From positions 1,039,501-1,103,500 of the forward strand of contig NZ_CP015283.1 in the NCBI RefSeq assembly GCF_002094975.1: a stretch of DNA of 64,000 nt, given 5' to 3'. Position 1 is the stretch's first letter, and each line of letters begins with the position of its first letter. The position numbers and the translations under genes were made by a program. The stretch is from Streptococcus salivarius. Lineage in GTDB: Bacteria > Bacillota > Bacilli > Lactobacillales > Streptococcaceae. Positions 36,438-44,908 of the stretch are shown piece after piece. The notes under the pieces were generated by a model, which saw only the letters and a program-made list of their open reading frames with translations, was not told where the DNA came from and ran no database searches.

Positions 36438-37523
36438 ATGACAGAAAATAAAAATGTAATATTATCGGCTCGCGATATCGTCGTGGAATTTGACGTTCGT
36501 GACCGTGTTTTGACAGCTATTCGAGGAGTTTCCCTTGATTTGGTTGAAGGTGAAGTTTTAGCCTTGGTTGGTGAGTCTGGTTCAGGTAAATCAGTTTTGA
36601 CCAAGACCTTCACAGGGATGCTTGAAGAAAATGGTCGTGTCGCTAGTGGTTCTATTGATTATCGTGGCCAAGATTTGACCAAGCTTAAGAGTCACCAAGA
36701 TTGGGCAGCAATTCGTGGAGCTAAGATTGCAACTATCTTCCAAGATCCTATGACCAGTCTTGACCCAATTAAGACTATCGGTAGCCAAATTGTTGAAGTC
36801 ATTGTCAAACACCAAGGAAAATCAGCCAAAGAAGCTAAAAAAATGGCCATTGATTACATGGACAAGGTTGGTATTCCTGATGCTGAAAAACGTTTCAACG
36901 AATATCCTTTCCAATACTCTGGTGGGATGCGTCAACGTATCGTCATTGCCATTGCCTTGGCTTGTCGTCCTGATGTCCTTATCTGTGACGAGCCAACAAC
37001 TGCCCTTGATGTGACCATTCAAGCTCAAATCATTGACCTTTTGAAATCACTCAAAGAGGAGTATGGTTTCTCAGTGATTTTCATTACCCATGACCTTGGT
37101 GTGGTAGCAAGTATCGCTGACAAGGTTGCTGTTATGTATGCTGGTGAAATCATCGAGTACGCAACGGTTGAGGAAATTTTCTATGAGCCTTGTCACCCAT
37201 ACACTTGGAGCTTGCTTTCAAGCTTGCCACAGTTGGCTGACGATAAGGGTGAGCTTTTCTCTATTCCAGGGACACCACCATCACTTTATACACCAGTTGT
37301 TGGAGATGCCTTTGCCTTGCGTTCAGACTATGCCATGCAAATTGACTTCGAGGAAAAAGCACCACAATTCCAAGTTTCAGATACTCACTGGGCTAAGACC
37401 TGGCTCTTACATGAGGATGCACCAAAAGTTGAAAAACCTGAGGTTATCCAAAATCTACATGAAAAAATCCGTACTAATATGGGATTTGCACATTTAGGAG
37501 ATGAGGAGGAAGGCAATGCCTGA
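36438..37523 (+). CDS. amiE: Oligopeptide ABC transporter ATPase AmiE
   Basis: 361 residues. Walker A GESGSGKS, signature [12 protein letters not shown] and Walker [13 protein letters not shown] are all intact, and the C-terminal oligopeptide-transporter extension ([14 protein letters not shown]) is present. It powers peptide import together with AmiF. The start follows TAGGAG, and amiF begins inside its last codons. Confidence 0.95.
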   Translation: MTENKNVILSARDIVVEFDVRDRVLTAIRGVSLDLVEGEVLALVGESGSGKSVLTKTFTGMLEENGRVASGSIDYRGQDLTKLKSHQDWAAIRGAKIATIFQDPMTSLDPIKTIGSQIVEVIVKHQGKSAKEAKKMAIDYMDKVGIPDAEKRFNEYPFQYSGGMRQRIVIAIALACRPDVLICDEPTTALDVTIQAQIIDLLKSLKEEYGFSVIFITHDLGVVASIADKVAVMYAGEIIEYATVEEIFYEPCHPYTWSLLSSLPQLADDKGELFSIPGTPPSLYTPVVGDAFALRSDYAMQIDFEEKAPQFQVSDTHWAKTWLLHEDAPKVEKPEVIQNLHEKIRTNMGFAHLGDEEEGNA

Positions 37524-38445
37524 GAAGTTAGTTGAAGTAAAAGATGTGGAGATTTCCTTCGGTGAAGGAAGCAAGAAATTCGTTGCTGTCCACAATGCTA
37601 ATTTTTTCATCAACAAGGGTGAAACCTTTTCCCTCGTTGGTGAGTCTGGTAGTGGTAAAACTACTATCGGTCGTGCCATTATTGGTCTGAATGATACAAG
37701 TAATGGTGAGATTATTTTTGACGGTAAGAAAATCAATGGGCACTTATCTCACTCTGAGAAAAACGACCTTATCCGTCGTATTCAGATGATTTTCCAAGAC
37801 CCTGCGGCTAGTTTGAATGAACGTGCAACAGTTGATTATATCTTGTCTGAGGGCTTGCATAACTTCCATCTCTATAAGGATGAGGAAGATCGTAAAGCTA
37901 AAATCAAGGAAATCATCAAAGAAGTGGGACTTCTTGAGGAGCACTTGACACGTTACCCTCACGAATTTTCTGGGGGACAACGTCAACGTATCGGTATTGC
38001 GCGTTCCTTGGTTATGCAACCTGACTTGGTCATCGCTGACGAACCAATCTCAGCCCTTGACGTGTCAGTTCGTGCCCAAATTTTGAACCTGCTTAAGAAA
38101 TTCCAAAAAGAGTTGGGATTGACCTACCTCTTTATCGCTCACGACTTGTCAGTGGTCCGTTTCATTTCTGACCGTATCGCTGTTATCTACAAGGGGACAA
38201 TCGTGGAAGTTGCTGAGACAGAAGAACTCTACAACAATCCTATCCACCCTTACACCAAGTCACTCTTGTCTGCTGTTCCTATTCCAGATCCGATCTTGGA
38301 ACGTAAGAAAGTCTTGAAGGTTTATGATCCAAACCAACACGACTATTCTGTTGATAAACCAGAAATGGTTGAAGTACGTCCAGGACACTTCGTTTGGGGT
38401 AACAAAGCCGAAATTGAGACTTATCGTAAAGAACAAAGTAAATAA
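37516..38445 (+). CDS. amiF: Oligopeptide ABC transporter ATPase AmiF
   Basis: 309 residues. Walker A GESGSGKT, signature [15 protein letters not shown] and Walker [13 protein letters not shown] are present, with [16 protein letters not shown] in the C-terminal extension. The ATG at 37516 is chosen because GAGGAGGAAGG lies just upstream; a start at 37501 would contain this site. It overlaps amiE by 8 bases and ends the operon. Confidence 0.95.
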   Translation: MPEKLVEVKDVEISFGEGSKKFVAVHNANFFINKGETFSLVGESGSGKTTIGRAIIGLNDTSNGEIIFDGKKINGHLSHSEKNDLIRRIQMIFQDPAASLNERATVDYILSEGLHNFHLYKDEEDRKAKIKEIIKEVGLLEEHLTRYPHEFSGGQRQRIGIARSLVMQPDLVIADEPISALDVSVRAQILNLLKKFQKELGLTYLFIAHDLSVVRFISDRIAVIYKGTIVEVAETEELYNNPIHPYTKSLLSAVPIPDPILERKKVLKVYDPNQHDYSVDKPEMVEVRPGHFVWGNKAEIETYRKEQSK

Positions 38446-38462
38446 GTCTTTTAAATGCAAAA

Positions 38463-38492
38463 AAATCGTGTTCCAAAAGGAACACGGTTTTT
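38463..38492. terminator. Bidirectional terminator after amiF
   Basis: 12-base arms (38463-38474 and 38479-38490, one wobble) around AAAA, with A and T runs. It serves both amiF and the converging permease gene. Confidence 0.8.
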
Positions 38493-38494
38493 CT

Positions 38495-39280
38495 TTAGTC
38501 CAGATTTAAGCGTTTGGTCATGATATAGTAGGTACCAAAGTAACTTGCTGCGATGAGAATGAGAGACTGAACTAGACTAATGATATATGACGAGTTATTG
38601 ATTGCAGTATATGTTGCATCTCCGGTCAAGGCTGCACCGAGTCCAAAGAAGAAACCAATAAAGAATAGGATAGCCTGAATGGCGAAAAAGGCGACAAATC
38701 CCATAAGAACTTTGTTAGTGTTGAAGAGGTTTCCGATACTAATACAGAGGTAATAGAAAAGAATACCAGCAATCATTGACAAGATTGTAGAAGGGATGAA
38801 GAGGTAGAAAGCGCCTATCTCTTTTAGGATCTGGCCAAAGTAGCTGGTAGCTAGGAGGATATCTTTCATATCAAGGCAGAAAGCAGCTATAATTCCAATC
38901 GAAAGGAGTATAACGAGTGATGAAATGATATCTAAAATAAAGGCTACCAAGAGTTTCGATAAGATTAATTGGTGAGCAGAAACTGGGAGTGTATTGGTTA
39001 GATAGCCTTCTCTCCCAAAGACAGTTTTTGCAAAGCGTCTGACAATGAGGACTATTGTTGCTATGTAAATGGCTCCCCATACAATAATGGTAGCAAAAAC
39101 CATCAGTGTGAAGAAAGCAAAAAAGAGTAGACTAGGTTCTTGGTGGCTCTGTTCAGTTACAAAAATAAATTTTTGAAGCATTAAACCCAAGGGGATTGAG
39201 AGTAGGATGGCAATACCATAGATGCCGAGATACCATTTACGGATCGATTGTAATTCATACTTAACTAATTTCCAAAACAT
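38495..39280 (-). CDS. ABC-2 type transporter permease
   Basis: 261 residues with about six transmembrane helices and no catalytic motif, starting MFWKLVKYELQSIRKWYLG. It is the membrane partner of the ATPase directly upstream. I choose the start 7 bases after GGAGG; another ATG six bases earlier is too close to that site. Transporters of this kind next to a GntR regulator often handle antimicrobials or envelope components; the substrate here is unknown. Confidence 0.8.
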   Translation of the reverse strand: MFWKLVKYELQSIRKWYLGIYGIAILLSIPLGLMLQKFIFVTEQSHQEPSLLFFAFFTLMVFATIIVWGAIYIATIVLIVRRFAKTVFGREGYLTNTLPVSAHQLILSKLLVAFILDIISSLVILLSIGIIAAFCLDMKDILLATSYFGQILKEIGAFYLFIPSTILSMIAGILFYYLCISIGNLFNTNKVLMGFVAFFAIQAILFFIGFFFGLGAALTGDATYTAINNSSYIISLVQSLILIAASYFGTYYIMTKRLNLD

Positions 39281-39291
39281 GCTCATACCTC

Positions 39292-39990
39292 CTAGTTGTG
39301 GAACACCTCTCTAAAGAGTTTGTCGATAGATTTGCCATGGGCTTGACGGATATTATCAGCATCACCCTGAAGTTCAATCTGACCGTATTTTAGGAAGACA
39401 ACTTCATCTAGAACAGATTCAATGTCTGCAATCAAATGAGTTGAAATGATCACAGAAGCATCTTCAGAGTATTGGTTGATGATGGTTTTAAGGATGTAGT
39501 CACGTGACGCGGGATCGACCCCACCGATAGGTTCATCAAGGAGATAGAGTTTAGCTTCACGACTCATAACCAAAATCAACTGAACTTTTTCTTTGTTTCC
39601 TTTTGAAAGGTCTTTAAGGCGCAAATCAGGCTGGAGCTTTAAATCCTGCAAGAGTTGCAAGGCAAGAGGATAGCGGAAGTCAGCATAGAAATCTTGGAAG
39701 AAGTCCAAGTAGTATTGGATAGTTTTACTTTCATCTAAATAAGTTGTATCAGGTAGATATGCCACTTGAGCTTTGGTGATAGGTGATGGCTGAAATCCAT
39801 TAATAGTTACTAAACCAGAAGTTGGTTGAAGGAGGCCATTCAAAATCTTGATGAGAGTTGTTTTACCACTACCGTTTGGTCCTAAGAGACCAATGATTTT
39901 ACCAGACGGGATGGCCATGGTTACATCTCTAAGGGCTGGAATACCATTATAGGTCTTGGTGAGATTTGTTAGAGTTACAATATCAGTCAT
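39292..39990 (-). CDS. ABC transporter ATPase
   Basis: 232 residues. Walker A GPNGSGKTT, signature LSKGNKEKVQLI and Walker B LYLLDEPIGGVD are intact. The start gives MTDIVTLTNLTKTYNG; a longer reading frame runs upstream into the regulator without a ribosome binding site. It energises the ABC-2 permease that follows. The GntR-ATPase-permease order matches YtrABC-type operons. Confidence 0.88.
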   Translation of the reverse strand: MTDIVTLTNLTKTYNGIPALRDVTMAIPSGKIIGLLGPNGSGKTTLIKILNGLLQPTSGLVTINGFQPSPITKAQVAYLPDTTYLDESKTIQYYLDFFQDFYADFRYPLALQLLQDLKLQPDLRLKDLSKGNKEKVQLILVMSREAKLYLLDEPIGGVDPASRDYILKTIINQYSEDASVIISTHLIADIESVLDEVVFLKYGQIELQGDADNIRQAHGKSIDKLFREVFHN

Positions 39991-39994
39991 CGGT

Positions 39995-40372
39995 CTATAA
40001 GTCCTTTCCTGTTTGTTCGATGTAGTCAGTAATGATGGCTTTGATTTCAGGTGAGCTAAAACCAATGGCTGCCATCTCAGTGACAAAGTTTTTCATGAGA
40101 CTTTGGGCAATCTCATGTCGTTTTTGATCAATAAGTTTTTCATCTTCAGTAACAAAGCGACCAGAGGTACGGGCAGAATAGACCAGCCCCTCTTTTTCAA
40201 GTTCTTGGAAGGCTCTTTGTACGGTGTTGGGATTTACCCCGGCTTCCTGAGCAAATTCCCTTACAGGTAGGAGTTGTTGTCCCATACTCAATTCCTTGGA
40301 AGCTATCTTCAGCTTGACGCGATAGGCGATTTGGAGATAGATTGGCGATTTTTCATCAAATGTCCAAGCCAT
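39995..40372 (-). CDS. GntR-family regulator (YtrA type)
   Basis: 125 residues: a GntR winged helix (QLLPVREFAQEAGVNPNTVQ, RAFQELEKEGLVYSARTSGR) and a short C-terminal helical domain, the layout of the YtrA subfamily. Such proteins repress their own ABC operon until an inducer or stress signal arrives. It heads the leftward operon, and a near-perfect dyad overlaps its promoter. Confidence 0.88.
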   Translation of the reverse strand: MAWTFDEKSPIYLQIAYRVKLKIASKELSMGQQLLPVREFAQEAGVNPNTVQRAFQELEKEGLVYSARTSGRFVTEDEKLIDQKRHEIAQSLMKNFVTEMAAIGFSSPEIKAIITDYIEQTGKDL

Positions 40373-40389
40373 AAGAGACTCCTTTCTAA

Positions 40390-40410
40390 AAGTATAATAG
40401 TATTATTCTT
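40390..40410 (-). promoter_or_regulatory. Candidate operator over the gntR promoter
   Basis: AAGTATAATA-G-TATTATTCTT, a 21-base dyad with one mismatched pair. On the minus strand it contains TATTAT/TATACT, the likely -10 box. Autorepression by the GntR protein is inference. Confidence 0.45.
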
Positions 40411-40509
40411 GTACTACCGTAATGATACAACTAAAATGATGAATTTGCAAGTAAAATACCATATTTTCTCTAATTTCTTTGGCTTTTCCCAAACTTATAT
40501 TCCTATTTT

Positions 40510-40518
40510 TGGTACAAT
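40510..40518 (+). promoter_or_regulatory. Extended -10 promoter of the HAD gene pair
   Basis: TGGTACAAT, 35 bases before the first HAD gene. Confidence 0.45.
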
Positions 40519-40553
40519 AGGGGCAAGTATATTCGACCTGAAGGGAGATTATT

Positions 40554-41348
40554 TTGAAAATTTTAGCAACAGATATGGATGGTACCTTTCTAGACCATCT
40601 TGGTGCCTATGACAAAGCACGTTTGGATAACCTTTTGGATGCTTGTGAAGCTAAAGATTATGTTTTTACCGTAGCTTCTGGGCGAGCCCTCTTGGCCTTG
40701 GAGGAGCTTTTTGATGGGTTTGTGGACCGTATTGCGATTATTGCGGAAAATGGGGCCTTGGTTCAGTACAAGGGTGAGGTCTTGTTCGAGTCCAAGCTAG
40801 AACCTAAGGATTATTTGCAAATTGCAGATACAACTTTATCCCTGCCAACTTGCGAGGGGATTCTCTTGTCAGGCCGTCGAGGTGCCTATGCACCAAACGA
40901 TGCAGACCCAGCCTATCTTAAGGCCATGGAACGTTACTATGAAAATGTCATGGCAACGGATCTTGAAGCGGTCACAGATGATATTTTCAAGGTAACTGCT
41001 AAGTTTCAAGGAGATACCATCATGGAACGTGGTAACTACCTCAACACGATTTTTGAGGATATGACTGCTGTGACAACTGGCTTTGATTCCATGGATATCA
41101 TCCTTAAAGGTGTGGACAAGGGCTTTGGTCTCTACCATCTTTGTCAAGAGTTGGGGAGACAGGCTTCAGATGTTGTAGCCTTTGGTGATAATCTCAATGA
41201 TATGGAGATGCTGACCTTCGCGGGTCGTGCGGTTGCTACGGAAAATGCGCGTGATGAGATTAAGGCAGTGGCAGATGAGGTGATTGGCCACCATAAAGAT
41301 GGTGCAGTCTTTGACTACATGGAAGGATTGGTGGGCTCAGATGTCTGA
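40554..41348 (+). CDS. Cof-type HAD hydrolase 1
   Basis: 264 residues. The nucleophile motif DMDGTF (residues 7-12) and the C-terminal FGDNLNDMEML metal site identify a Cof/YbjI subfamily HAD phosphatase, which usually removes phosphate from sugar phosphates or cofactors. The start is TTG at 40554, behind AAGGGAG at 9 bases; no ATG is suitably placed. It overlaps the next HAD gene by 8 bases. Confidence 0.88.
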   Translation: MKILATDMDGTFLDHLGAYDKARLDNLLDACEAKDYVFTVASGRALLALEELFDGFVDRIAIIAENGALVQYKGEVLFESKLEPKDYLQIADTTLSLPTCEGILLSGRRGAYAPNDADPAYLKAMERYYENVMATDLEAVTDDIFKVTAKFQGDTIMERGNYLNTIFEDMTAVTTGFDSMDIILKGVDKGFGLYHLCQELGRQASDVVAFGDNLNDMEMLTFAGRAVATENARDEIKAVADEVIGHHKDGAVFDYMEGLVGSDV

Positions 41349-42159
41349 GATTAAATTACTAGCCTTGGACCTAGATGGGACCCTCTTTACTAAGGATAAG
41401 CAAGTAACAGCTGAAAATAGAGCTGCTTTGAAGGCGGCAGAAGCTAAGGGAGTTCATGTGGTCATTACGACTGGTCGTCCTCTGCCAGCTATTACTCATA
41501 TCTTGGAAGATTTGGGCTTGTTGGATGATAAGCACTATAGTGTGACCTTCAATGGTGGCTTAGTTCAGCGTAATAATGGGGATATCCTCATAAAGAAAGA
41601 AATGAGTCGAGAAGATTTAAAGCAGATTTATGCTGTCTTTGAACCTCTAGGGCTTCCTATGGATGTTATCAGTGATGGCATTGTCTATGGTGTGTCAAGT
41701 AAAGGCAATCATTCTCTCTATCGTCAGGCTAATCCTACCTTGACCTTCGTTGATGTGGAGAGTATTGATGACATTCCTGAAAATATCGTCTATAATAAGG
41801 TAGTTACGGTCTGTGAGGAAGCATTTTTGGATGGCCAAATTCAAAAACTACCTAAACAGCTATACCAGAATTTTGAAGTTTTTAAGTCTCGTGAAATTAT
41901 CCTTGAGGTTATGCCCAAAGGGGTTCATAAAGCTGTAGGCTTGAAACTTTTGTCTGATTATCTTGCCCTTGATAAAAGTCAGGTTATGGCTATGGGAGAT
42001 GAGGAAAATGACTTGACCATGTTGGAGTGGGCTGGTCTAGGTGTGGCTATGGCAAATGCTGTTCCTAAGGTTAAGGCTGTTGCCAAGGCAGTAACGACAA
42101 AAACTAATGAGGAATCTGGAGTGGCTGAGGCCATCCACAAATATATTCTAGAGAAATAA
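41341..42159 (+). CDS. Cof-type HAD hydrolase 2
   Basis: 272 residues with DLDGTLF near the N-terminus and MGDEENDLTMLEWAG near the C-terminus, again a Cof-type phosphatase. The start at 41341 overlaps the previous stop by 8 bases and keeps the family N-terminus MSEIKLLALDLDG; a further upstream start would run inside the previous gene. It is followed by ftsY with a 10-base gap. The substrate is unknown. Confidence 0.88.
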   Translation: MSEIKLLALDLDGTLFTKDKQVTAENRAALKAAEAKGVHVVITTGRPLPAITHILEDLGLLDDKHYSVTFNGGLVQRNNGDILIKKEMSREDLKQIYAVFEPLGLPMDVISDGIVYGVSSKGNHSLYRQANPTLTFVDVESIDDIPENIVYNKVVTVCEEAFLDGQIQKLPKQLYQNFEVFKSREIILEVMPKGVHKAVGLKLLSDYLALDKSQVMAMGDEENDLTMLEWAGLGVAMANAVPKVKAVAKAVTTKTNEESGVAEAIHKYILEK

Positions 42160-42169
42160 GGAGAACCAA

Positions 42170-43567
42170 ATGGGTCTATTTGATCGATTATTTGGACAAG
42201 AGGAAAACCAGTCACAGGAGACTGTAGCAAATCAGGAAATTTCAGAAACTGAGTCTCTTGATAATCAAGACTTGTCATCAAGTGAAGGGACAAGCCAAAG
42301 TCAAACAGAACAGCTCAGTGAGTCAGAGACTCAAGTAGAAGAGATTTCGTCTACAGAATCTGCTGAAGAAAGCGAATCTACAGTGACAGAAGAAAGTGAA
42401 GTAGCGTCTGATGAGGACCTATCTGTTGATGATCAGGCCTCAAGCGAAGCAGAGGGCGTATCAGAGTCAGAAGAAAGCCAAGTCGCTGTGGATAACCACT
42501 TCGCGGATGTCATGGCTGATTACTATGCTAAAAAGGCTCAGGTAGCTGCTGCTGCAGAAAAAGGTGAAACGGTTACTTTTGAGGCTGTTCAAACCCGTAA
42601 AGTTGAGGAAAAACCTGAAGAAGTTCAGGCTTCAAAAACTGAAACAGAACAAGAGAAATACAATCGTACCCTTAAGAAGACGCGTACAGGTTTTGCTGCC
42701 CGCTTGAATGAATTCTTTGCGAATTTCCGTCGTGTTGATGAGGAGTTCTTCGAAGAATTGGAAGAAATGCTGATTCTTTCCGATGTAGGTGTTAATGTTG
42801 CCACGCAATTAACGGAAGACTTGCGCTATGAAGCCCGCCTCGAAAATGTCAAAAAGACTGAAGATTTGCAACGCTTGATTATCGAAAAACTTGTGGATAT
42901 CTACGAGAAGGATGATGTCTACAAGGAGCAGATTAATTTCCAAGATGGTTTGACAGTCATGCTTTTCGTTGGTGTCAACGGGGTTGGTAAGACAACGTCT
43001 ATCGGTAAGTTGGCGCATAAATACAAACAAGAAGGCAAAAAAGTTATGTTGGTAGCTGCTGATACCTTCCGTGCGGGAGCTGTCGCTCAGTTGGTTGAGT
43101 GGGGGCGTCGTGTTGATGTGCCAGTAGTGACTGGTGCTGAGAAGGCTGACCCAGCTTCAGTGGTCTTTGACGGTATGGAAAAGGCCCTTGCTGAAGGAGT
43201 TGATGTCCTTATGATTGATACTGCGGGTCGTTTGCAAAATAAAGACAATCTTATGGCAGAGCTTGAAAAGATTGGTCGTATTATCAAACGTGTGGTTCCA
43301 GAAGCACCTCATGAAACCCTCTTGGCCTTGGATGCCTCAACAGGTCAAAATGCGCTTAGTCAGGCCAAGGAATTTTCAAAAATCACACCTCTTACAGGCC
43401 TTGTCTTGACTAAGTTGGATGGTAGTGCCAAGGGTGGTGTGGTTCTGGCCATTCGTCAAGAGTTGGATATTCCAGTTAAATTAATTGGTTTTGGTGAGAA
43501 AATTGATGATATTGGTGAGTTCCATTCAGAAGAATTCATGCAAGGTCTCCTGACTGGTTTGGTTTAA
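42170..43567 (+). CDS. ftsY: Signal recognition particle receptor FtsY
   Basis: 465 residues. The C-terminal NG GTPase has GVNGVGKTTSIGKLA (P-loop), DTAGRLQN and TKLDGSAKGG. The N-terminal 150 residues are very acidic and Ser/Gln/Glu-rich, the usual membrane-associated A domain. It docks SRP-bound ribosomes to the membrane for co-translational insertion. It closes the HAD1-HAD2-ftsY group and is followed by a terminator. Confidence 0.95.
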   Translation: MGLFDRLFGQEENQSQETVANQEISETESLDNQDLSSSEGTSQSQTEQLSESETQVEEISSTESAEESESTVTEESEVASDEDLSVDDQASSEAEGVSESEESQVAVDNHFADVMADYYAKKAQVAAAAEKGETVTFEAVQTRKVEEKPEEVQASKTETEQEKYNRTLKKTRTGFAARLNEFFANFRRVDEEFFEELEEMLILSDVGVNVATQLTEDLRYEARLENVKKTEDLQRLIIEKLVDIYEKDDVYKEQINFQDGLTVMLFVGVNGVGKTTSIGKLAHKYKQEGKKVMLVAADTFRAGAVAQLVEWGRRVDVPVVTGAEKADPASVVFDGMEKALAEGVDVLMIDTAGRLQNKDNLMAELEKIGRIIKRVVPEAPHETLLALDASTGQNALSQAKEFSKITPLTGLVLTKLDGSAKGGVVLAIRQELDIPVKLIGFGEKIDDIGEFHSEEFMQGLLTGLV

Positions 43568-43575
43568 AAGAGTAT

Positions 43576-43618
43576 TTAAAAAGAGTGAGTACTGGGAAAA
43601 GGAATTCACTCTTTTTAA
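43576..43618 (+). terminator. Terminator of ftsY
   Basis: A perfect 13-base inverted repeat (43576-43588 and 43606-43618) with a 17-base loop and a T run inside the 3' arm. Confidence 0.75.
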
Positions 43619-43631
43619 TGGTGTCCTCACC

Positions 43632-43660
43632 TTGAAAAAAGTCACTTTTATTGGTAAAAT
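43632..43660 (+). promoter_or_regulatory. Promoter of the gmk leader
   Basis: TTGAAA at 43632-43637, a 17-base spacer, TAAAAT at 43655-43660 with an extended TGG. Confidence 0.7.
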
Positions 43661-43666
43661 AGTAAG

Positions 43667-43757
43667 GAAAAACGCATGCTCTGAAAAGTGAGCTGTAACT
43701 TAATCACTGAACAACCCCTAAGCCGTAAAAAGAGATGATTGCTTTCTCTTTTTTAAG
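43667..43757 (+). ncRNA. Candidate attenuator or small RNA in the gmk leader
   Basis: From the promoter a transcript would run about 60 bases, with a weak AGTGA/TCACT pairing at 43687-43708, into an intrinsic terminator (AAAAAGAGA 43727-43735 with TCTCTTTTT 43745-43753). gmk starts 44 bases later. This is either a free small RNA or a transcription attenuator for gmk-rpoZ. No known riboswitch family was recognised. Confidence 0.45.
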
Positions 43758-43791
43758 GTGAGTCATAAGAAGATTTTTAATCTTAGTTTAA

Positions 43792-44430
<639 letters not shown>

Positions 44431-44450
44431 ATTAGAAATAGGTATAGATT

Positions 44451-44765
44451 ATGATGTTGAAACCCTCTATTGACAAACTTTTGGATAAAGTGCCTTCAAA
44501 ATATTCATTGGTTATTTTGCAAGCAAAACGTGCCCATGAATTGGCTGCTGGTGCTGAACCAACTCAAGAGTTTACGTCAGTAAAACCAACCCTTCAAGCC
44601 CTTGAAGAAATTGAAACTGGTAATGTGACTATTCACCCAGATCCAGAATCTAAACGTGAATTGGCACGTTTGAAAGTTATCCAAGCACGTCTTGCTGCTG
44701 AGGAAGAAGAACGTAAAATCAAAGAACAAATCGCTAAAGAAAAAGAAGAAGGCGATAAAATCTAA
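44451..44765 (+). CDS. rpoZ: RNA polymerase omega subunit
   Basis: 104 residues. [20 protein letters not shown] and [10 protein letters not shown] are the conserved omega segments, followed by a charged C-terminal helix. Omega helps assemble beta-prime into RNA polymerase. It lies directly after gmk, a widely conserved pair, and ends at a terminator. A second ATG immediately follows the first, so the start may be one codon later. Confidence 0.95.
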   Translation: MMLKPSIDKLLDKVPSKYSLVILQAKRAHELAAGAEPTQEFTSVKPTLQALEEIETGNVTIHPDPESKRELARLKVIQARLAAEEEERKIKEQIAKEKEEGDKI

Positions 44766-44798
44766 AATCAAAGTCATGCTTTGGTTTATGAGGAGAGG

Positions 44799-44832
44799 GG
44801 GAGCTGAGGCATAGTGTCTCAGCTTCCTTCTT
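44799..44832 (+). terminator. Terminator of gmk-rpoZ
   Basis: GGGAGCTGAG (44799-44808) pairs with CTCAGCTTCC (44818-44827, one wobble); the following T tract is interrupted by C. Confidence 0.6.
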
Positions 44833-44908
44833 TATGATGATAATCAAGAGCTCAGCTTTTCTTGAGCTTGAAAGATACTGGTCTTAAGGAAGTGACAGGA
44901 GGAAATTT

